Position numbers and translations under genes: made by a program. A stretch of 64,000 nt of DNA from Streptomyces sp. NBC_01296 (GTDB lineage: Bacteria; Actinomycetota; Actinomycetes; Streptomycetales; Streptomycetaceae). Positions 34,973 to 43,083 of this stretch are shown piece after piece. The stretch is taken from the NCBI RefSeq assembly GCF_035984415.1, contig NZ_CP130720.1, positions 1,054,001-1,118,000 on the forward strand. Direction: 5' to 3'. Every line of letters begins with the position of its first letter. Position 1 is the first letter of the stretch. The notes under the pieces are model-generated. The model made no database searches and was not told where the DNA came from. It worked only from the letters and a program-made list of their open reading frames with translations.

Positions 34973-36334
34973 CTACGCGCCGCTCGCCTTGAGCATGTCC
35001 TCGCGCTCGACGAGCTTCACGCGCTCGCGGCCCTGCGGCTCGCCCAGCGCCTTCTCGGCCGCGTCGAGCTTGTGCCAGCCCTCCCACGTCGTGAAGCGGA
35101 CGTTCCGCTCGGCCAGGAAGGCCTCGACGGCCTCCGGCGCAGGCGCGGCGGGCGTCTGCAGGCGGCCGCCCGCGTGGTCCTCGAGGAGGTTCGCGACCGT
35201 CTCGTTCGCGTCGCCCTTGGTGTGGCCGATGAGGCCGATCGGTCCGCGCCGGATCCAGCCGGTGACGTACGTCGACTGCAGGTGCCCGCCCGCCTCGATC
35301 ACGCGGCCGCCCTCGTCCGGGACCGTGCCGCTGTCGACGTCCCACGGCAGCTTGGGCAGTTCGTCGGAGAGGTAGCCCACGGCGCGGTAGACGGACCGGA
35401 CGTCCCAGTCGGTGAACTGGCCGGTGCCCTTGACGTTGCCCGTGCCGTCGAGCTCGGTGCGCTCGGTGCGCAGGCCGACGACCTTGCCGTCCTCGCCGAG
35501 GATCTCGGCGGGCGACTCGAAGAAGTGCAGGAAGAGCTTGTGCGGGCGCTCGCCGATGTCGCGGATCGCCCAGTTCTCCAGCGTCTTCGCGACCATGTCC
35601 GCCTGCTTGTTGGAGCGGCGGGTGGCGATCGAGCCCTCGTCGTAGTCGATGTCCTCGGGGTTGACGATGACCTCGATGTTGGGCGAGTGGTCGAGCTCGC
35701 GCAGCTCCATGGGGCTGAACTTGGCCTGCGCCGGGCCGCGGCGGCCGAAGACGTGCACCTCGAGCGCCTTGTTGGCCTTGAGGCCGTCGTAGACGTTCGC
35801 CGGGATCTCGGTGGGCAGCAGCTCGTCCGCGGTCTTCGCCAGGATGCGCGCGACGTCGAGGGCGACGTTGCCGACGCCGAGCACGGCGACCTTCTCGGCC
35901 TCCAGCGGCCAGGTGCGCGGAACGTCGGGGTGGCCGTCGTACCAGGAGACGAAGTCCGCGGCGCCGTAGGAGCCCTCGAGCTCGACGCCGGGTATGGCGA
36001 GCGCGCGGTCGGCGGTCGCGCCGGTGGAGAAGATCACGGCGTCGTAGAACGAGTGGAGTTCGTCGAGGCTGATGTCGTTCGGGTAGTCCACGTTGCCGAA
36101 CAGGCGGACCTGCGGCTTGTCGAGCACCTGGTGGAGGGCGGTGATGATGCCCTTGATCCGCGGGTGGTCGGGGGCGACGCCGTACCGGATCAGGCCGAAG
36201 GGGGCGGGCATCCGCTCGAACAGGTCGATGGAGACACCCGGCTCGGCGGCCGCCTCGGACTTCAGCAGCGCATCGGCGGCGTAGATTCCGGCGGGGCCGG
36301 CACCGACGATTGCTACCCGCAGGGGGCGAGGCAT
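34973..36334 (-). CDS. fprA: Ferredoxin/NADP reductase, FprA type
   Basis: 453 residues from ATG 36334, with GGGAA seven nt upstream. The FAD site is VAIVGAGPAGIYAADALL (GAGPAG, residues 11-16), then FERMPAPFGLIRYGVAPDHP, the NADP site VLGVGNVALDVARIL and GWIRRGPIGLIGHTKGDA. These match adrenodoxin-reductase-like FprA of actinomycetes, which passes electrons from NADPH to ferredoxins that feed cytochromes P450 and other enzymes. It is a single gene. A partial match to the iron-regulator (DmdR/IdeR) box lies about 45 nt upstream. Confidence 0.93.
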   Translation of the reverse strand: MPRPLRVAIVGAGPAGIYAADALLKSEAAAEPGVSIDLFERMPAPFGLIRYGVAPDHPRIKGIITALHQVLDKPQVRLFGNVDYPNDISLDELHSFYDAVIFSTGATADRALAIPGVELEGSYGAADFVSWYDGHPDVPRTWPLEAEKVAVLGVGNVALDVARILAKTADELLPTEIPANVYDGLKANKALEVHVFGRRGPAQAKFSPMELRELDHSPNIEVIVNPEDIDYDEGSIATRRSNKQADMVAKTLENWAIRDIGERPHKLFLHFFESPAEILGEDGKVVGLRTERTELDGTGNVKGTGQFTDWDVRSVYRAVGYLSDELPKLPWDVDSGTVPDEGGRVIEAGGHLQSTYVTGWIRRGPIGLIGHTKGDANETVANLLEDHAGGRLQTPAAPAPEAVEAFLAERNVRFTTWEGWHKLDAAEKALGEPQGRERVKLVEREDMLKASGA

Positions 36335-36378
36335 GACAGGTTCCCTTCGACCGACAAAAGACTGGATCAAGAGAACCC

Positions 36379-36397
36379 TAAACTAAGGCGACCCTAA
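36379..36397. promoter_or_regulatory. Weak iron-box-like element upstream of fprA
   Basis: On the minus strand TTAGGGTCGCCTTAGTTTA matches the 19-bp DmdR/IdeR consensus as I recall it at 12 of 19 positions, including the leading TTAGG. It lies in an A+T-rich promoter region. Confidence 0.3.
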
Positions 36398-36468
36398 CCC
36401 GGCACCCGCCCCCTGGTTATGACCCTATAAACAAAACTTATGACCTTCCCAAGACATCCTTGGGGTTG

Positions 36469-36504
36469 CCCGTCACACTGGAACCGGCCCGTCACACTGG
36501 AACC
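36469..36504 (+). repeat. 17-bp direct repeat in the leader of the PHP gene
   Basis: CCCGTCACACTGGAACC occurs at 36469-36485 and again at 36488-36504, a period of 19 bp. It ends seven nt before the AGGAGG ribosome site. It may be a tandem operator or a replication-slippage duplication. Confidence 0.75.
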
Positions 36505-36517
36505 AGGAGGTACGCCG

Positions 36518-37570
36518 ATGGATCCGGTCGCGGCTTTGGAGCGGATCGCCTTCCTGCTGGAGCGCGGGCAGGCACCGACCTACCGGGTACAGGCCTTCCG
36601 GACGGCGGCCGCAGCCCTCACCCGAATGGGCGAACGCGAGGTGCGGGAGCGGGTCGGGGCCGGAACCCTCGAAGCGGTCAAGGGCATCGGGCCGAAAACC
36701 GCCCAGGCGGTGCGGGAGGCGCTCGGCGGGTCGATCCCCGCGTACCTGCAGAACCTCGAGGACGAGGTCGCGGCGCACCCCGAAGGCCCCCCGGCGAGCC
36801 CGGCCGCCCTCGCGCTGCGCGCGGCCCTGCGCGGGGACTGCCATGTGCACTCCGAGTGGTCCGACGGCGGCAGCCCGATCGAGGCCATGGGGCGGACGGC
36901 GGCAGAGCTGGGCCACGAGTGGGCCGTACTCACCGATCACTCGCCGAGCCTGACCGTCGCCCGGGGTCTCTCACCGGAGCGGCTGCGCGAGCAGCTGGAG
37001 GCGGTGGCGGAGCTGAACGAGATGTGGGCGCCGTTCCGGCTGCTCACCGGTATCGAATGCGACATCCTGCTCGACGGCTCGCTGGACCAGGAGCCGGAGC
37101 TGCTGGATCAGCTGGACGTGGTCGTCGGGTCCGTGCACTCCAAGCTGCGGATGGAGTCGCCCGCGATGACGCGGCGGCTGCTGGCGGCCGTACGCAACCC
37201 GCTGATGGACGTCCTGGGCCACTGCACGGGACGGCTGGTGACGGGCCGGACCCGCCCCGAGTCCCGGTTCGACGCCGAGGCGGTCTTCGCCGCCTGCGCG
37301 GAGTCCGGGACCGCCGTGGAGATCAACAGCCGGCCCGAGCGGCTGGACCCGCCGCGCCGGCTGCTGAGGTCGGCCGTGGAGGCCGGCACCCTGTTCGCGA
37401 TCGACACGGACGCGCACGCCCCGGGCCAGCTGGACTGGCAGCTGCTCGGCTGCGAACGGGCCGTGGAGTGCGGGGTGCCGGCCGAGCGCGTCGTGAACAC
37501 CTGGCCGCGGGAGCAGCTGCTGGAGTGGACCCGGACCCGCCGCCCGCCCACCTCGGCGGCCGCGGCCTGA
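36518..37570 (+). CDS. PHP-domain phosphoesterase with helix-hairpin-helix
   Basis: 350 residues from ATG 36518, with CCAGGAGG eight nt upstream. The N-terminus resembles the DNA polymerase X 8-kDa domain: RIAFLLERGQAPTYRVQAFRTAA and the helix-hairpin-helix VKGIGPKTAQAVREAL (55-70). The PHP domain follows from about 105, with GDCHVHSEWSDG (His109, His111), LTDHS, GIECDI, GSVHS, DVLGH and DTDAH metal-ligand motifs. The arrangement is that of bacterial PolX without the polymerase core, so a DNA-end or nucleotide phosphatase/nuclease role is likely. Confidence 0.88.
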   Translation: MDPVAALERIAFLLERGQAPTYRVQAFRTAAAALTRMGEREVRERVGAGTLEAVKGIGPKTAQAVREALGGSIPAYLQNLEDEVAAHPEGPPASPAALALRAALRGDCHVHSEWSDGGSPIEAMGRTAAELGHEWAVLTDHSPSLTVARGLSPERLREQLEAVAELNEMWAPFRLLTGIECDILLDGSLDQEPELLDQLDVVVGSVHSKLRMESPAMTRRLLAAVRNPLMDVLGHCTGRLVTGRTRPESRFDAEAVFAACAESGTAVEINSRPERLDPPRRLLRSAVEAGTLFAIDTDAHAPGQLDWQLLGCERAVECGVPAERVVNTWPREQLLEWTRTRRPPTSAAAA

Positions 37571-37620
37571 GCCGAGGGCGGCGCGGCGCCGCGGGCGCCC
37601 CCCGGCGTTCGCAGACCGCC

Positions 37621-38559
37621 TCAGCGGAGCCCGGCCAGGTCCGCCCCGCGCACCAGCAGCAGCACGACATCGGCCCCCGCGACCGCCATCGTGACCAGGA
37701 AGGGGATCCGGCTCCGGCCGGTCGGCAGGACGGCCCCGAGGAGTACCGCCGCAGCGGTCGCCGCGAGCAGCACCCAGCCGTACGGCGGCACCCGGCCCGG
37801 CGGTCCGGCGACCAGGGCCACGGCCGAGCCGAGGACCAGGAGCCCCCCGACGGCCGCCGAGCGCCGGGCGCCGAGCCGGTGCGGCAGGCCCACCACGCCC
37901 GTGGCCAGGTCGTCGTCGATGTCGGGCAGCGCGTTGGCGAAGTGCGCGCCCGCACCCAGCAGGGCCGCCGCGGCCGTCAGCCACCACGGCGGCCAGGGCG
38001 CACCGGGCAGGCCGAGGGTGACGAACGCGGGGAGCAGCCCGAACGCGAGGGCGTACGGGAGCCAGGAGACGGCGGTGCCCTTCAGCCGCAGGTTGTACGC
38101 CCAGGCGGCGGCCACCCCGCACAGGTGCGCACAGCCGGCGAGCCATCCGCAGGCCAGCGACAGCGGGACGCAGAGCAGCAGGGCCGTGAGCGCCGCGGCC
38201 GTCACCGCGGCGGGCCGTACCGCCCCGCGGACCAGGGGTTTGTCGCGGCGGCCCGTCGCCAGGTCCCGGCCGAGGTCCACCCGGTCGTTGCACCAGCCCA
38301 CCGACAGCTGGCCCACAGCCACCGCGGCCACGGTGAGCGCCGCCCCCGGGAGGCTGCGCCCCACGGCCGCGGCGAGGGCGGCGGCGAAGAGCGTCACGGC
38401 GGCCGCGGGCAGCGGATGGCAGGCCCCCAGCAGCCCGAACGGGCCGGACCGACCGGACGCGGCGGCCGACGACGGGCCGCCGGCAGGCGCGGGCCGGCCG
38501 GTCTGCGGGGTCGCGGCGGGAGTCGGCGGAGTTCCGTCTGCGGCTCGGGCTGGGGGCAC
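37621..38559 (-). CDS. UbiA-family prenyltransferase
   Basis: 312 residues from GTG 38559. A Pro/Ala-rich N-terminus precedes about eight to nine helices. The two Asp-rich motifs that bind prenyl diphosphate through Mg are NDRVDLGRDLATG and NALPDIDDDLATG. The start has no ribosome site but TAGCGT lies six nt upstream, suggesting a leaderless mRNA. It is divergent from the type III PKS gene of the srs-like cluster by 76 bp, so prenylation of a phenolic product or a quinone-type role is possible. It could also act in an unrelated pathway. Confidence 0.88.
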   Translation of the reverse strand: MPPARAADGTPPTPAATPQTGRPAPAGGPSSAAASGRSGPFGLLGACHPLPAAAVTLFAAALAAAVGRSLPGAALTVAAVAVGQLSVGWCNDRVDLGRDLATGRRDKPLVRGAVRPAAVTAAALTALLLCVPLSLACGWLAGCAHLCGVAAAWAYNLRLKGTAVSWLPYALAFGLLPAFVTLGLPGAPWPPWWLTAAAALLGAGAHFANALPDIDDDLATGVVGLPHRLGARRSAAVGGLLVLGSAVALVAGPPGRVPPYGWVLLAATAAAVLLGAVLPTGRSRIPFLVTMAVAGADVVLLLVRGADLAGLR

Positions 38560-38623
38560 GCGATCACGCTATGCCGCGCCGCGCCCGGTATGCGGGATTC
38601 ATCACGAAGTGTCAGTTGTTCCC

Positions 38624-38635
38624 TATGTTGAATCA
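38624..38635 (+). promoter_or_regulatory. Leaderless -10 element of the type III PKS gene
   Basis: TATGTT (38624-38629) is followed by six nt and ATG 38636, with no ribosome site. This is the spacing of leaderless Streptomyces promoters. No good -35 is visible. Confidence 0.45.
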
Positions 38636-39697
38636 ATGACGCGTGTCCTGGCAGTGAGCAGTGTTTTCCCGCCCCACCGCTATCGCCAGTCCGAGATCGC
38701 GGCGGCGCTCGCCCGTTTCCTGCCTCCGGGGGCCGACACCGCCCTGCTCCACCGGCTGCACGCCTCGGTGGGCGTCGGCTCCCGCCACCTCGCGCTCCCG
38801 CTGGAGCGCTACGGTCCGTCGAACGACTTCGGCGGGACGAACGCCCTCTTCGTGGAGACGGCCGAGGAGCTCGGAGCCCGCGCCATCGAAACCGTCCTGG
38901 CCGCGGGCCATCTGACGGCGCGCGAGATCGACCTGGTCATGTCGACCACGGTGACCGGGCTCGCGACGCCCTCGCTGGAGGCCCGCCTCGCGGCCCGCAC
39001 CGGTCTGCGCCCCGACGTGAAACGGCTGCCGCTCTTCGGCCTCGGCTGCGCGGCCGGCGCCGCCGGACTCGGCCACCTCCACGACTACCTGGCGGGCCGC
39101 CCGGACCACGCGGCCCTGCTGCTGTCCACCGAGCTCTGCTCCCTCACCCTGCAGCCCTCGGACGCCTCGGTGGCGAACCTGGTGGCCGGCGCCCTCTTCG
39201 GCGACGGGGCCGGGGCGCTGCTCGCCGTGGGCCGCGGCCATCCGCTGCACGGCACCAGGCCGGGGCCTTCGGTGGTGGCCGCCCGCAGCCGCCTGTACCC
39301 CGGCACCGAGGGGCTCCTCGGCTGGGACATCGGCCACTGGGGTTTCCGGATGGTGCTCGGCCGTGAACTGCCCGCCCTGGTCAGGCTGCACGTGGCCGAG
39401 GAGATCGAGACGTTCCTCGCCGGGCACGACCTCAAGCCGCCGGACGTCGACGCGTGGATCGTCCACCCCGGCGGGCCGAAGGTCCTCGACGTGCTGGCGG
39501 ACGCGCTGGCGCTGCCGGATTCCGCCTTCGCGGCGAGCCGGCGCTCGCTGGCGGAGGTGGGCAACCTCTCCTCCGCCTCCGTCCTGCACGTCCTGAACGC
39601 GGTCCAGGCCGCCGGGCCGCCCGCACCGGGCTCGGTCGGGCTGATGATCGCCTTCGGACCGGGCTTCGCCTCCGAACTCGTCCTCCTGCGCTGGTGA
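38636..39697 (+). CDS. Type III polyketide synthase, SrsA-like
   Basis: 353 residues of the chalcone-synthase superfamily. The catalytic triad is Cys138 in FGLGCAAGAAG, His277 in WIVHPGGPKVLD and Asn310 in EVGNLSSASVLHVL. It makes long-chain alkyl-resorcinols or pyrones from acyl starters and malonyl-CoA in the related srsA system of S. griseus. Gene order here, PKS then ICMT-type methyltransferase then FAD hydroxylase, matches srsABC. The gene starts with a probable leaderless ATG and is separated from the methyltransferase gene by four nt. Confidence 0.92.
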   Translation: MTRVLAVSSVFPPHRYRQSEIAAALARFLPPGADTALLHRLHASVGVGSRHLALPLERYGPSNDFGGTNALFVETAEELGARAIETVLAAGHLTAREIDLVMSTTVTGLATPSLEARLAARTGLRPDVKRLPLFGLGCAAGAAGLGHLHDYLAGRPDHAALLLSTELCSLTLQPSDASVANLVAGALFGDGAGALLAVGRGHPLHGTRPGPSVVAARSRLYPGTEGLLGWDIGHWGFRMVLGRELPALVRLHVAEEIETFLAGHDLKPPDVDAWIVHPGGPKVLDVLADALALPDSAFAASRRSLAEVGNLSSASVLHVLNAVQAAGPPAPGSVGLMIAFGPGFASELVLLRW

Positions 39698-39701
39698 CCT
39701 C

Positions 39702-40277
39702 ATGCCGATGAACCCGATCAACCCGATGGACCTGTACCTGCTGCTCATGGCCCTCGTCGTGGCCGAGCGGCTCGCCGAACTCGCCGTCGCCCGCCGGGGC
39801 ACGCGCTGGAGCCTGTCCCGCGGCGCCATCGAGTACGGCCGCGGCCACTACCCCGCCATGGTCGCCCTGCACACCGCGCTGCTCGCCGGCTGTGTGGTGG
39901 AGCCGCTCGTCGCCGACCGCCCGTTCCTGCCCGCGCTGGGCTGGCCCGCACTCGCCCTCGTACTGGCGGCCCAGGGCCTGCGCTGGTGGTGCATCAGCAC
40001 CCTCGGCCCGCGGTGGAACACCCGGGTGCTGGTGGTCCCGGGGCTGCCGCTGGTGGCGGCGGGGCCGTACCGGCTGCTGCGCCACCCGAACTACATCGCG
40101 GTCGTCGTGGAGGGTGCGGCGCTGCCGCTGGTGCACACCGCCTGGATGACGGCGGCCGGCTTCACCGTACTGAACCTCCTGCTGCTCGGCGTACGCATCC
40201 GCTGCGAGGAGGACGCACTGGCCCATGCCGCGCCGGTCTACCGCAGTGCCGTACCGGCGGAGGGCAGGGCCCGGTGA
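39702..40277 (+). CDS. Isoprenylcysteine-methyltransferase-like membrane methyltransferase, SrsB-like
   Basis: 191 residues with about four to five helices and the ICMT signature LRWWCISTLGPRWNTRVLVVPG then GPYRLLRHPNYIAVVVEG, ending with the RIRCEEDAL segment. In srsABC the equivalent SrsB O-methylates the phenolic lipid made by SrsA. It sits between the PKS gene (4-nt gap) and the flavoprotein gene (GTGA overlap), so the three are co-translated. Confidence 0.9.
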   Translation: MPMNPINPMDLYLLLMALVVAERLAELAVARRGTRWSLSRGAIEYGRGHYPAMVALHTALLAGCVVEPLVADRPFLPALGWPALALVLAAQGLRWWCISTLGPRWNTRVLVVPGLPLVAAGPYRLLRHPNYIAVVVEGAALPLVHTAWMTAAGFTVLNLLLLGVRIRCEEDALAHAAPVYRSAVPAEGRAR

Positions 40278-41299
40278 TCGACCTGCTCGTCGCCGGCGGC
40301 GGCCCGGCCGGGCTGGCCACGGCCATCCACGGGGCGCTGGCCGGGATGGAGGTCGTGGTCCTGGAGCCGCGCCCCACCCCGATCGACAAGGCCTGCGGCG
40401 AGGGCCTGATGCCGGGGGCCGTCCGCCGGCTCCAGGAGCTCGGCGTCCGTGTTCCGGGCAGCCCGTTCCGCGGCATCCGCTACCTGGACGGGGTGAGCGG
40501 CCTGCACGCCGAGGGGCTGTTCCGCACCGGGCCGGGTCTCGGCACCCGCCGTACCGTCCTCCAGGCGGCGCTGGCCGAACGCGCCGACCGGCTGGGCGTA
40601 CGGGTGCTCGCGCGGCGCGTCGGCGAGGTCCGCCAGGACGAGGACCGGGTCGGTGCGGCCGGCCTGACGGCCCGGCACCTCGTGGCGGCGGACGGCCTGC
40701 ACTCCCCCGTCCGGCGCGGTCTGGGCCTCGCGGCGCCGCCCGCCCCCGGCCGGCCGCCCCGCTACGGGCTGCGCCGCCACTACGCCGTGGAGCCCTGGAG
40801 CGACCTGGTCGAGGTCCACTGGTCGGCGCACTGCGAGGCGTACGTGACCCCTCTGGGGCCCGGCCGGGTCGGCGTGGCGGTCCTCACCACCGAACGCGCC
40901 CCCTTCGACGTACAACTGGCCCGGTTCCCGCTGCTGTGCGAGCGGCTGGCCGGGTGTTCCGGTTCGGCGGTGCGCGGCGCCGGGCCGCTGCGCCAGCAGG
41001 CCCGGGTACGGGTCGCGGGGCGGGTGCTGTTCGTCGGGGACGCCGCCGGGTACGTGGACGCGCTGACCGGCGAGGGGCTCACCCTGGCCGTGACCGCCGC
41101 GGGCGCTCTCGTCCGCTGCGTACGGGAGGGGCGGCCGCAGGCGTACGAGCGGGCCTGGCGGGAGCTGTCGCGCAGCTACCGCACGCTCACCGCGTCCTTG
41201 CTCTGGGCACGCCAACAGCCCCGGCTCGCGGGGCGGATCGTCCCGTTGGCGGCCCGGCTGCCGAGGGTCTTCACGCACGGGGTCAACCTGCTCGCGTAG
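40274..41299 (+). CDS. FAD-dependent hydroxylase, SrsC-like
   Basis: 341 residues from GTG 40274 (GTGA overlap). The FAD-binding motif is LLVAGGGPAGLATAIHGALAG, followed by DKACGEGLMP, a motif shared by geranylgeranyl-reductase-like and phenolic-lipid hydroxylases, and the second FAD motif RVLFVGDAAGYVDALTGEGL. In the srs pathway the flavoprotein hydroxylates the methylated resorcinol towards a quinone. Its family alone would also allow a prenyl reductase, which is relevant given the neighbouring UbiA gene. A shared hairpin terminator follows. Confidence 0.9.
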   Translation: MIDLLVAGGGPAGLATAIHGALAGMEVVVLEPRPTPIDKACGEGLMPGAVRRLQELGVRVPGSPFRGIRYLDGVSGLHAEGLFRTGPGLGTRRTVLQAALAERADRLGVRVLARRVGEVRQDEDRVGAAGLTARHLVAADGLHSPVRRGLGLAAPPAPGRPPRYGLRRHYAVEPWSDLVEVHWSAHCEAYVTPLGPGRVGVAVLTTERAPFDVQLARFPLLCERLAGCSGSAVRGAGPLRQQARVRVAGRVLFVGDAAGYVDALTGEGLTLAVTAAGALVRCVREGRPQAYERAWRELSRSYRTLTASLLWARQQPRLAGRIVPLAARLPRVFTHGVNLLA

Positions 41300-41330
41300 G
41301 ACGGCGGGACCGGCCGTGCGTACGCATGCC

Positions 41331-41371
41331 ACGGGGGCGGGATCGGCACGTACCGCCGGTCCCGCCCCCGT
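41331..41371. terminator. Bidirectional terminator after the srs-like operon
   Basis: ACGGGGGCGGGA (41331-41342) pairs perfectly with TCCCGCCCCCGT (41360-41371), between convergent stops at 41299 and 41379. Confidence 0.75.
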
Positions 41372-41378
41372 CGCGCGG

Positions 41379-41941
41379 TCAGCCGTCGGCGCCCGCCCGG
41401 GCCTGCGGCGACCGGTTCAGGAGCGCCAGGCCGGCCAGGACGGCGGCGGCCGCGGCGCAGAGCACCGCCGTGACGCCCGCCCAGGCCGGGGAGGCGCTCG
41501 CCGCACCCGCCCGCCATGCGGCGGCGGTGTCGCGCACCGCCGGCAGGGCGCCGAGTCCCAGGCACAGCACGGTGGCGAGGAGCGGAAGGAGGGCGGTCGG
41601 GGTCTGGGACCACAGCGCCGTCAGGTCGCCCGGCAGGTGCAGGACGACACAGACCAGCAGGGCGGCGGCCACGGGCCGGCGCAGGACGTGGCGCAGCGCC
41701 CCGGCGCGGGCGGGGGCGGCCGGGGTGCCGTTCGCGATGCGCCCGTACGGCCGCCGCCGGTACTGCTCGACGGACTCGTACGGCTCGGCCACCTCCTCGA
41801 GCGGCCGGCAGTGCCGGCCGTCTCGAGCAGGGTGCGTATCGGCTCGGCACTCGTCGCTGTCGCTGTCGCTGCGCCGGTGGTGGCGGGGAACGCGCGGGGG
41901 CTGTCGCCCTGTGTCGCCGCGAGCGCGACGGGGTCATTCAT
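41379..41941 (-). pseudogene. Small membrane protein gene with an apparent frameshift
   Basis: A good start, ATG 41941 with GGAG six nt upstream, opens a frame with strong third-position G+C: MNDPVALAATQGDSPRAFPA to EPIRTLLETAG. Near 41802-41821 coding character moves to the frame that reads RPLEEVAEPYESVEQYRRRP. That frame continues through about four helices (VAAALLVCVVLHL, LLPLLATVLCLGL, VTAVLCAAAAAVLAGL) to the stop at 41379. RTLL-x-T-RPLEEVA is a familiar Streptomyces linker, so the two frames were one gene. The shift lies in a strong hairpin. It may be a real mutation, an assembly error or a -1 frameshift. A GTG at 41792 could express the membrane part alone. Confidence 0.6.
41796..41827. 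other. Strong hairpin at the frameshift site
   Basis: Arms 41796-41809 and 41813-41827 form a 14-bp stem with one bulged base (41821) and a 3-nt loop. On the coding (minus) strand it covers the point where the reading frame changes and touches the GAGGAG next to GTG 41792. Confidence 0.75.
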
Positions 41942-42179
41942 GGAAAGCTCCGTTCGCCGCCGCGCGGGTCTGCACATCGCGCGCCGGTCAACGTGCGTCA
42001 TCGGAAGTGCATGCTCAGTCACATTCATCGGCACCCCGCTCCGCTGCGCCATTCGGGGCGGGCAAACGGGGGAGCCGGCCTCCCGGCGGTCACCGGAGCA
42101 GACGGTTCGAGATGCGCCCGCGCGGCGCTGCTGGTTCGCTGAATCCGGCCTCCTTACCCCCCACACCCGAGGAGTGATC

Positions 42180-42365
42180 ATGAGCGCTGGCGAAACCCAA
42201 GGCCGGGTCCGGCAACTGCGCGAGAAGGCACAGGAGCTGAGCAAGGCGGCGGAACGCTCCACCGATCCGGAAGAGCGCCGAAGGCTCCAGGAGAAGGCCC
42301 GCCGACTCCAGGAGCAGAGCGAGAAGGAAGGCAAGATCGACGATCGGGGCATGGATCCCATGTAG
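42180..42365 (+). CDS. Small coiled-coil protein, DUF6381-like
   Basis: 61 residues from ATG 42180 with GGAG five nt before it. Almost entirely one charged amphipathic helix (RVRQLREKAQELSKAAERS, then PEERRRLQEKARRLQEQSEK). This matches my memory of the small hydrophilic DUF6381 proteins of Streptomyces. It has no signal peptide or Cys. Function unknown; a stress-associated hydrophilic peptide is possible. It has its own terminator. Confidence 0.75.
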   Translation: MSAGETQGRVRQLREKAQELSKAAERSTDPEERRRLQEKARRLQEQSEKEGKIDDRGMDPM

Positions 42366-42381
42366 CCCCGGTCGCCCCACA

Positions 42382-42413
42382 CATCGGCCGGTGGCCACGG
42401 GCACCGGCCGATG
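42382..42413 (+). terminator. Terminator hairpin
   Basis: CATCGGCCGGTG (42382-42393) pairs perfectly with CACCGGCCGATG (42402-42413); 8-nt loop, 16 nt after the DUF6381-like stop. Confidence 0.8.
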
Positions 42414-42417
42414 CCGT

Positions 42418-42442
42418 ACGTCACGTCACGTCACTTCACGTC
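42418..42442 (+). repeat. Tandem TCACG-type pentamers before the DinB gene
   Basis: About five successive 5-bp units (ACGTC/TCACG register, one unit changed to TCACT) run from 42418 to 42442, ending 38 nt before ATG 42480. Possibly a regulatory tandem site. Confidence 0.5.
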
Positions 42443-42479
42443 ATATCGGTGGTTTCGCGGACACGTCTGGGGACGGTGC

Positions 42480-42989
42480 ATGAAGGCTACGGAGGTACTG
42501 GCCGATGCCTACGGGCGCGTCCGGGAGGTGGTGCACGACGTGGTCGAGGGGCTCTCGACCGAGGAGTTGAACGCGCGCATCGACCCGAAGGCGAACTCGA
42601 TCACCTGGCTGGTGTGGCATCTGGCCCGGGTACAGGACGACCACGTGGCGGACGCGTCCGGCCAGGAACAGGTCTGGACGGCACAGGACTGGTTCGCCCG
42701 CTTCGCCCTGCCGGTGCCCGCCGAGGCCACCGGCTTCGGGCACACCGCGACGCAGGTCGGAAAGGTCGTGGTCGAGTCGGGCGAACTGCTGCTGGGGTAC
42801 TACGACGCCGTCCATGAGCAGAGCACCGCGTTCATCCGCGGACTCGCCGCCGCCGACCTGGAACGGGTGGTCGACGAGCGCTGGGACCCGCCGGTCACCC
42901 TGGGGGTGCGGCTGGTCAGCGTCATCGCAGACGACCTGCAGCACGCCGGCCAGGCGGCCTTCGTACGGGGCGCGCTGCAGCGGCGGTAG
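42480..42989 (+). CDS. DinB-family (mycothiol-dependent type) protein
   Basis: 169 residues from ATG 42480 with GGGGA upstream. The four-helix DinB fold is recognisable by its metal-binding His triad: His47 and His55 in TWLVWHLARVQDDHVAD and His155 in ADDLQHAGQAAFVRG. In actinobacteria such proteins are often mycothiol-dependent transferases. Substrate unknown. It is a single gene preceded by short tandem repeats. Confidence 0.85.
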   Translation: MKATEVLADAYGRVREVVHDVVEGLSTEELNARIDPKANSITWLVWHLARVQDDHVADASGQEQVWTAQDWFARFALPVPAEATGFGHTATQVGKVVVESGELLLGYYDAVHEQSTAFIRGLAAADLERVVDERWDPPVTLGVRLVSVIADDLQHAGQAAFVRGALQRR

Positions 42990-43083
42990 CCGCCGGCGCC
43001 GAAAGCCCGTGCACAGCCCGGGCGTTGGCCGGATCTCCGGCCGACTTCGGGGAAGGCATGGCAGAGACGAAAGGCGGTGGCCC

